DNA of 64,000 nucleotides. It comes from Prolixibacteraceae bacterium (lineage in GTDB: Bacteria; Bacteroidota; Bacteroidia; Bacteroidales; Prolixibacteraceae). The stretch lies in assembly GCA_021740385.1 (NCBI GenBank), contig JAIOZY010000021.1, positions 1 through 64,000 of the forward strand, given 5' to 3'. Under the pieces are notes generated by a model that was not told the DNA's origin, ran no database searches, and saw nothing but the letters and a program-made list of their open reading frames with translations. Each line of letters opens with the position of its first letter. Positions within the stretch are counted from its first letter, which is position 1. Positions 62,220 to 64,000 of the stretch are shown piece by piece. Position numbers and translations under genes: made by a program.

Positions 62220-63635
62220 TTAAAAAACAGCTTTTCTACTGTTAATATTTGAAATGAGCAGATAGACGATCAGGGATAAACCAATTCCATAAATGTTTGC
62301 ATCCAGTTCAAATGGAAGAGATACATTTGAAATAATCAATATCAAAGTAACAGAACCACCAACAATCATCGAAAACAAAGCAGCTACCGAATCAGGCCTT
62401 TTTGAGAATAATGCTGCCAGCACCGGCACAATCATTCCCGACACCATGAAAGAATAAGAATGCAGCATCAGCTCAAGAACACTTTGCATCTTCAAGGCCA
62501 GGAACAGGGCAACTGCACCCACAATAAAAGTTAACAACTGCGAATAGCGCAAACTGTTTTTCGAGTTGTGCTTATTTAGCACATCGGTAAGTATGTTGCC
62601 CGACGATGCCATTAAACAACTGTCGGCTGTTGACATGATGGCCGAAAAATAAGCTGATAGCACAATGCCCAAAAAGCCCACCGGCAATACGGTTCGCAGC
62701 AACACGGGCAATCCCATTTCGGCATCGAGGTTCGAACCGACATAATCGGGTAACATGCCGTTTTCAAAGGCAACTTTTGCAAACATGCCCAAAATAACCC
62801 CCATAAAAGCCATGATGGGGTATTCGAACAAACCGGCAATAAACCATCCACGCTGGGCTGTTTTTTTATCCTTTGCGGCATAAATGCGCTGGTATAGGGT
62901 CATGCCAATAAACCATATCGGAATGATGGTAAACATCCAGTTTAAAATTTGCTGCCAGCTTACCGACCGTAACGATAAAAATGAAGGTTCAAGCGTATCT
63001 CTAATTACCTCAATACCGCCAATTTTGAAGTAAGCGAAGGGCATTCCCACAAATATTAACCCGGTCATTAACACAAGCCACTGAATGGTATCGGTATAAA
63101 TAACGGCTTTGAGACCACCTAAAACGGTGTACACAACGGCAATCACCCCCATTACCAGCAAAGCCGTGGTTAACGAAAGTGTTGGAAATGTTGAAGAAGC
63201 CAGTTTGGCCCCGGCCAATATCTGTGAGCTCGTAAACCCCAGGTAACCAATGGCCGATATTACCCCGGCTATTATAGCAACCCGCTTATCAAAAATATGT
63301 GAAAGGAACTGCGGAAAAGTTAAGAACCCTTTTTTACGGGCCAAATCGGCAACTTTGGGAATCAGCAGTACGCCACTTAACCATGCCCCGATCAAACCTG
63401 TAAACAACAGCCAGCTACCCGAAAGCCCCATGGTAAAACCCAGGCCGCCAAGTCCGATCGAAAAGCCCCCGCCAACATCAGTAGCAACAACCGACAACCC
63501 GATGTGCAGACTGCCCAGTTTACGGCCTCCAACATAATAATCGTCGGTGGTTTTGTTACGACGCATAAAATAAAAACCCACGCTGAGCATGGCAATCAAA
63601 TAGGCACAAAAAATGGAAAGGTCGATCCAACTCAT
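62220..63635 (-). CDS. sodium:solute symporter (SSS family)
   Basis: A 471-residue inner-membrane transporter with about 13 helices of the SSS/LeuT fold. MSWIDLSIFCAYLIAMLSVG and TTDDYYVGGRKLGSLHIGLS begin the family profile; GGGFSIGLGGLGFTMGLSGSW, TVLGGLKAVIYTDTIQWLVL (the conserved GGMKAVxWTDxxQ motif) and MSTADSCLMASSGNILTDV (sodium-site STADS) are diagnostic. It carries a sugar, amino acid, organic acid or similar with sodium; no specific substrate can be assigned. It is convergent with the broken T9SS gene and monocistronic. Confidence 0.9.
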   Translation of the reverse strand: MSWIDLSIFCAYLIAMLSVGFYFMRRNKTTDDYYVGGRKLGSLHIGLSVVATDVGGGFSIGLGGLGFTMGLSGSWLLFTGLIGAWLSGVLLIPKVADLARKKGFLTFPQFLSHIFDKRVAIIAGVISAIGYLGFTSSQILAGAKLASSTFPTLSLTTALLVMGVIAVVYTVLGGLKAVIYTDTIQWLVLMTGLIFVGMPFAYFKIGGIEVIRDTLEPSFLSLRSVSWQQILNWMFTIIPIWFIGMTLYQRIYAAKDKKTAQRGWFIAGLFEYPIMAFMGVILGMFAKVAFENGMLPDYVGSNLDAEMGLPVLLRTVLPVGFLGIVLSAYFSAIMSTADSCLMASSGNILTDVLNKHNSKNSLRYSQLLTFIVGAVALFLALKMQSVLELMLHSYSFMVSGMIVPVLAALFSKRPDSVAALFSMIVGGSVTLILIISNVSLPFELDANIYGIGLSLIVYLLISNINSRKAVF

Positions 63636-63924
63636 AATATTCTGATGTTTCTCGCAAAGACACCAAAACGCAAAGGATTATACTGCATTACGCTTAATGC
63701 TTTGCATGATATTTTAACACATTGGTTTGTTAAATAATCATTTTTGTTCAAAAAACGGAATGGACGCAAAATAGAAAGAATAGAGGAGAAATAAAATAAA
63801 TATACCGGTTTAAAAACAATTCAAAATAGTCATATCAATTTCATAATTGATATTTAGTTGTTACGAGAAAAGTGCAGGATAATAGCTATATTACACTTAT
63901 TTTGTTTGTTTTATTTTTTTGTGA
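63636..63924. other. gene-free stretch before right-edge gene
   Basis: AT-rich, with TTCTCGCAAAGACACCAAAA at 63650-63669, which resembles the dispersed CGCAAAGACGCAAAG-type intergenic repeat; a related phrase, CTCGCAAAGGCCGTAAAATC, lies at 32580-32599. No gene or RNA was recognised. Confidence 0.4.
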
Positions 63925-63932
63925 TACTTTTG
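63925..63932 (+). promoter_or_regulatory. -7 element very close to start of edge gene
   Basis: TACTTTTG matches TAnnTTTG; TTTG occurs at 63901-63904 (20-bp spacer). Transcription would begin at about the ATG of the next gene (63937), implying a leaderless or very short-leader mRNA. Confidence 0.55.
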
Positions 63933-63936
63933 CAAA

Positions 63937-64000
63937 ATGAAAGAAAGCGAGTTGCTATATGGGCTTTTATTCTCATTCACCAAAGAAGAATTTTCTTTTG
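63937..64000 (+). CDS. 5' end of a gene cut by the window edge
   Basis: An open frame starts at ATG 63937: MKESELLYGLLFSFTKEEFS and runs off the window. Only 21 codons are visible, so the product cannot be assigned. The close upstream -7 element supports a real start. Confidence 0.5.
   Translation, partial: MKESELLYGLLFSFTKEEFSF

Noticed and set aside
63643-63660. TGTCTTTG as promoter of the sodium:solute symporter
   Set aside because: It has a mismatch at the second position and falls in a dispersed CGCAAAGAC-type repeat, so it is not a reliable promoter call.
1-64000. CRISPR arrays, tRNA or rRNA genes, insertion sequences with transposase
   Set aside because: I looked for regular spaced repeats, cloverleaf or rRNA-like stretches and transposase motifs and found none that could be supported.

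Overview
This window comes from a member of the Bacteroidota, most likely a marine or sediment Marinilabiliales/Prolixibacteraceae-type organism. The evidence is C-terminal type IX secretion (T9SS) sorting domains on several secreted proteins, Bacteroidota -7 promoter elements (TAnnTTTG) in front of many genes, absence of obvious Shine-Dalgarno sites, a LytTR/propeller-kinase two-component pair, polysaccharide-degrading enzymes, and propionyl-CoA carboxylase in the three-gene Bacteroidota layout. The lineage below phylum is inference. No rRNA, tRNA or CRISPR array was recognised.

Layout. 1-5.2 kb: an intergenic stretch with GC-rich palindromes, a surface protein built of GFxN repeats, a Fic domain fused to a TOPRIM-like domain with an overlapping GNAT acetyltransferase, and two small conserved genes. 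5.2-10.3 kb: one very large secreted protein carrying a C39-like cysteine peptidase, LamG-type domains, a gluzincin metallopeptidase (HEFGH) and a T9SS tail. 10.3-13.5 kb: an accessory patch with dispersed repeats, an intact RelE/ParE toxin-antitoxin pair bracketed by direct repeats, a DUF4143 ATPase with two palindromes in front of it, a second toxin-antitoxin pair whose toxin is frameshifted in a T7 run, and a relic of an aldehyde dehydrogenase 3' end. 13.5-18.7 kb: LytTR response regulator, lipoprotein and hybrid-type sensor kinase, followed by the intact aldehyde dehydrogenase whose 3' end matches the relic.

20.5-40 kb (minus strand): a carbohydrate locus. In transcription order it has a GH115 alpha-glucuronidase followed by the relic of a T9SS tail, a DeoR-family regulator, an FGGY kinase, an L-fucose isomerase-like protein, a two-subunit transketolase, an RbsB-type binding lipoprotein, a DUF2291 protein, RbsA- and RbsC-type transporter subunits, a pectate lyase-like protein, a tandem DUF1593 protein with a T9SS tail and a single DUF1593 protein. 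Together these suggest release of a sugar outside the cell, ABC import, isomerisation, phosphorylation and transketolase cleavage. The sugar is unknown. The kinase keeps the glycerol-kinase active-site positions except Gln246, which is Ser. A perfect 11-bp inverted repeat spans the kinase promoter and is a good candidate operator for the DeoR regulator.

40-64 kb: mostly housekeeping genes: gpmI, an acidic-tailed small protein, a periplasmic thioredoxin, a BASS-family transporter, a PlsC-type acyltransferase, mntP, ribE, the three propionyl-CoA carboxylase genes, ahcY, ribF, a TlpA-like lipoprotein lacking the CxxC motif, lpxH, a FabH-like ketoacyl synthase, lysC, rimM, a DUF2807 lipoprotein, a VanZ-like membrane protein followed by a broken T9SS-tailed gene, and a sodium:solute symporter. 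A truncated gene starts at the right edge.

The two items most worth follow-up are the Fic-TOPRIM/GNAT pair and the DUF1593/split-transketolase sugar locus.
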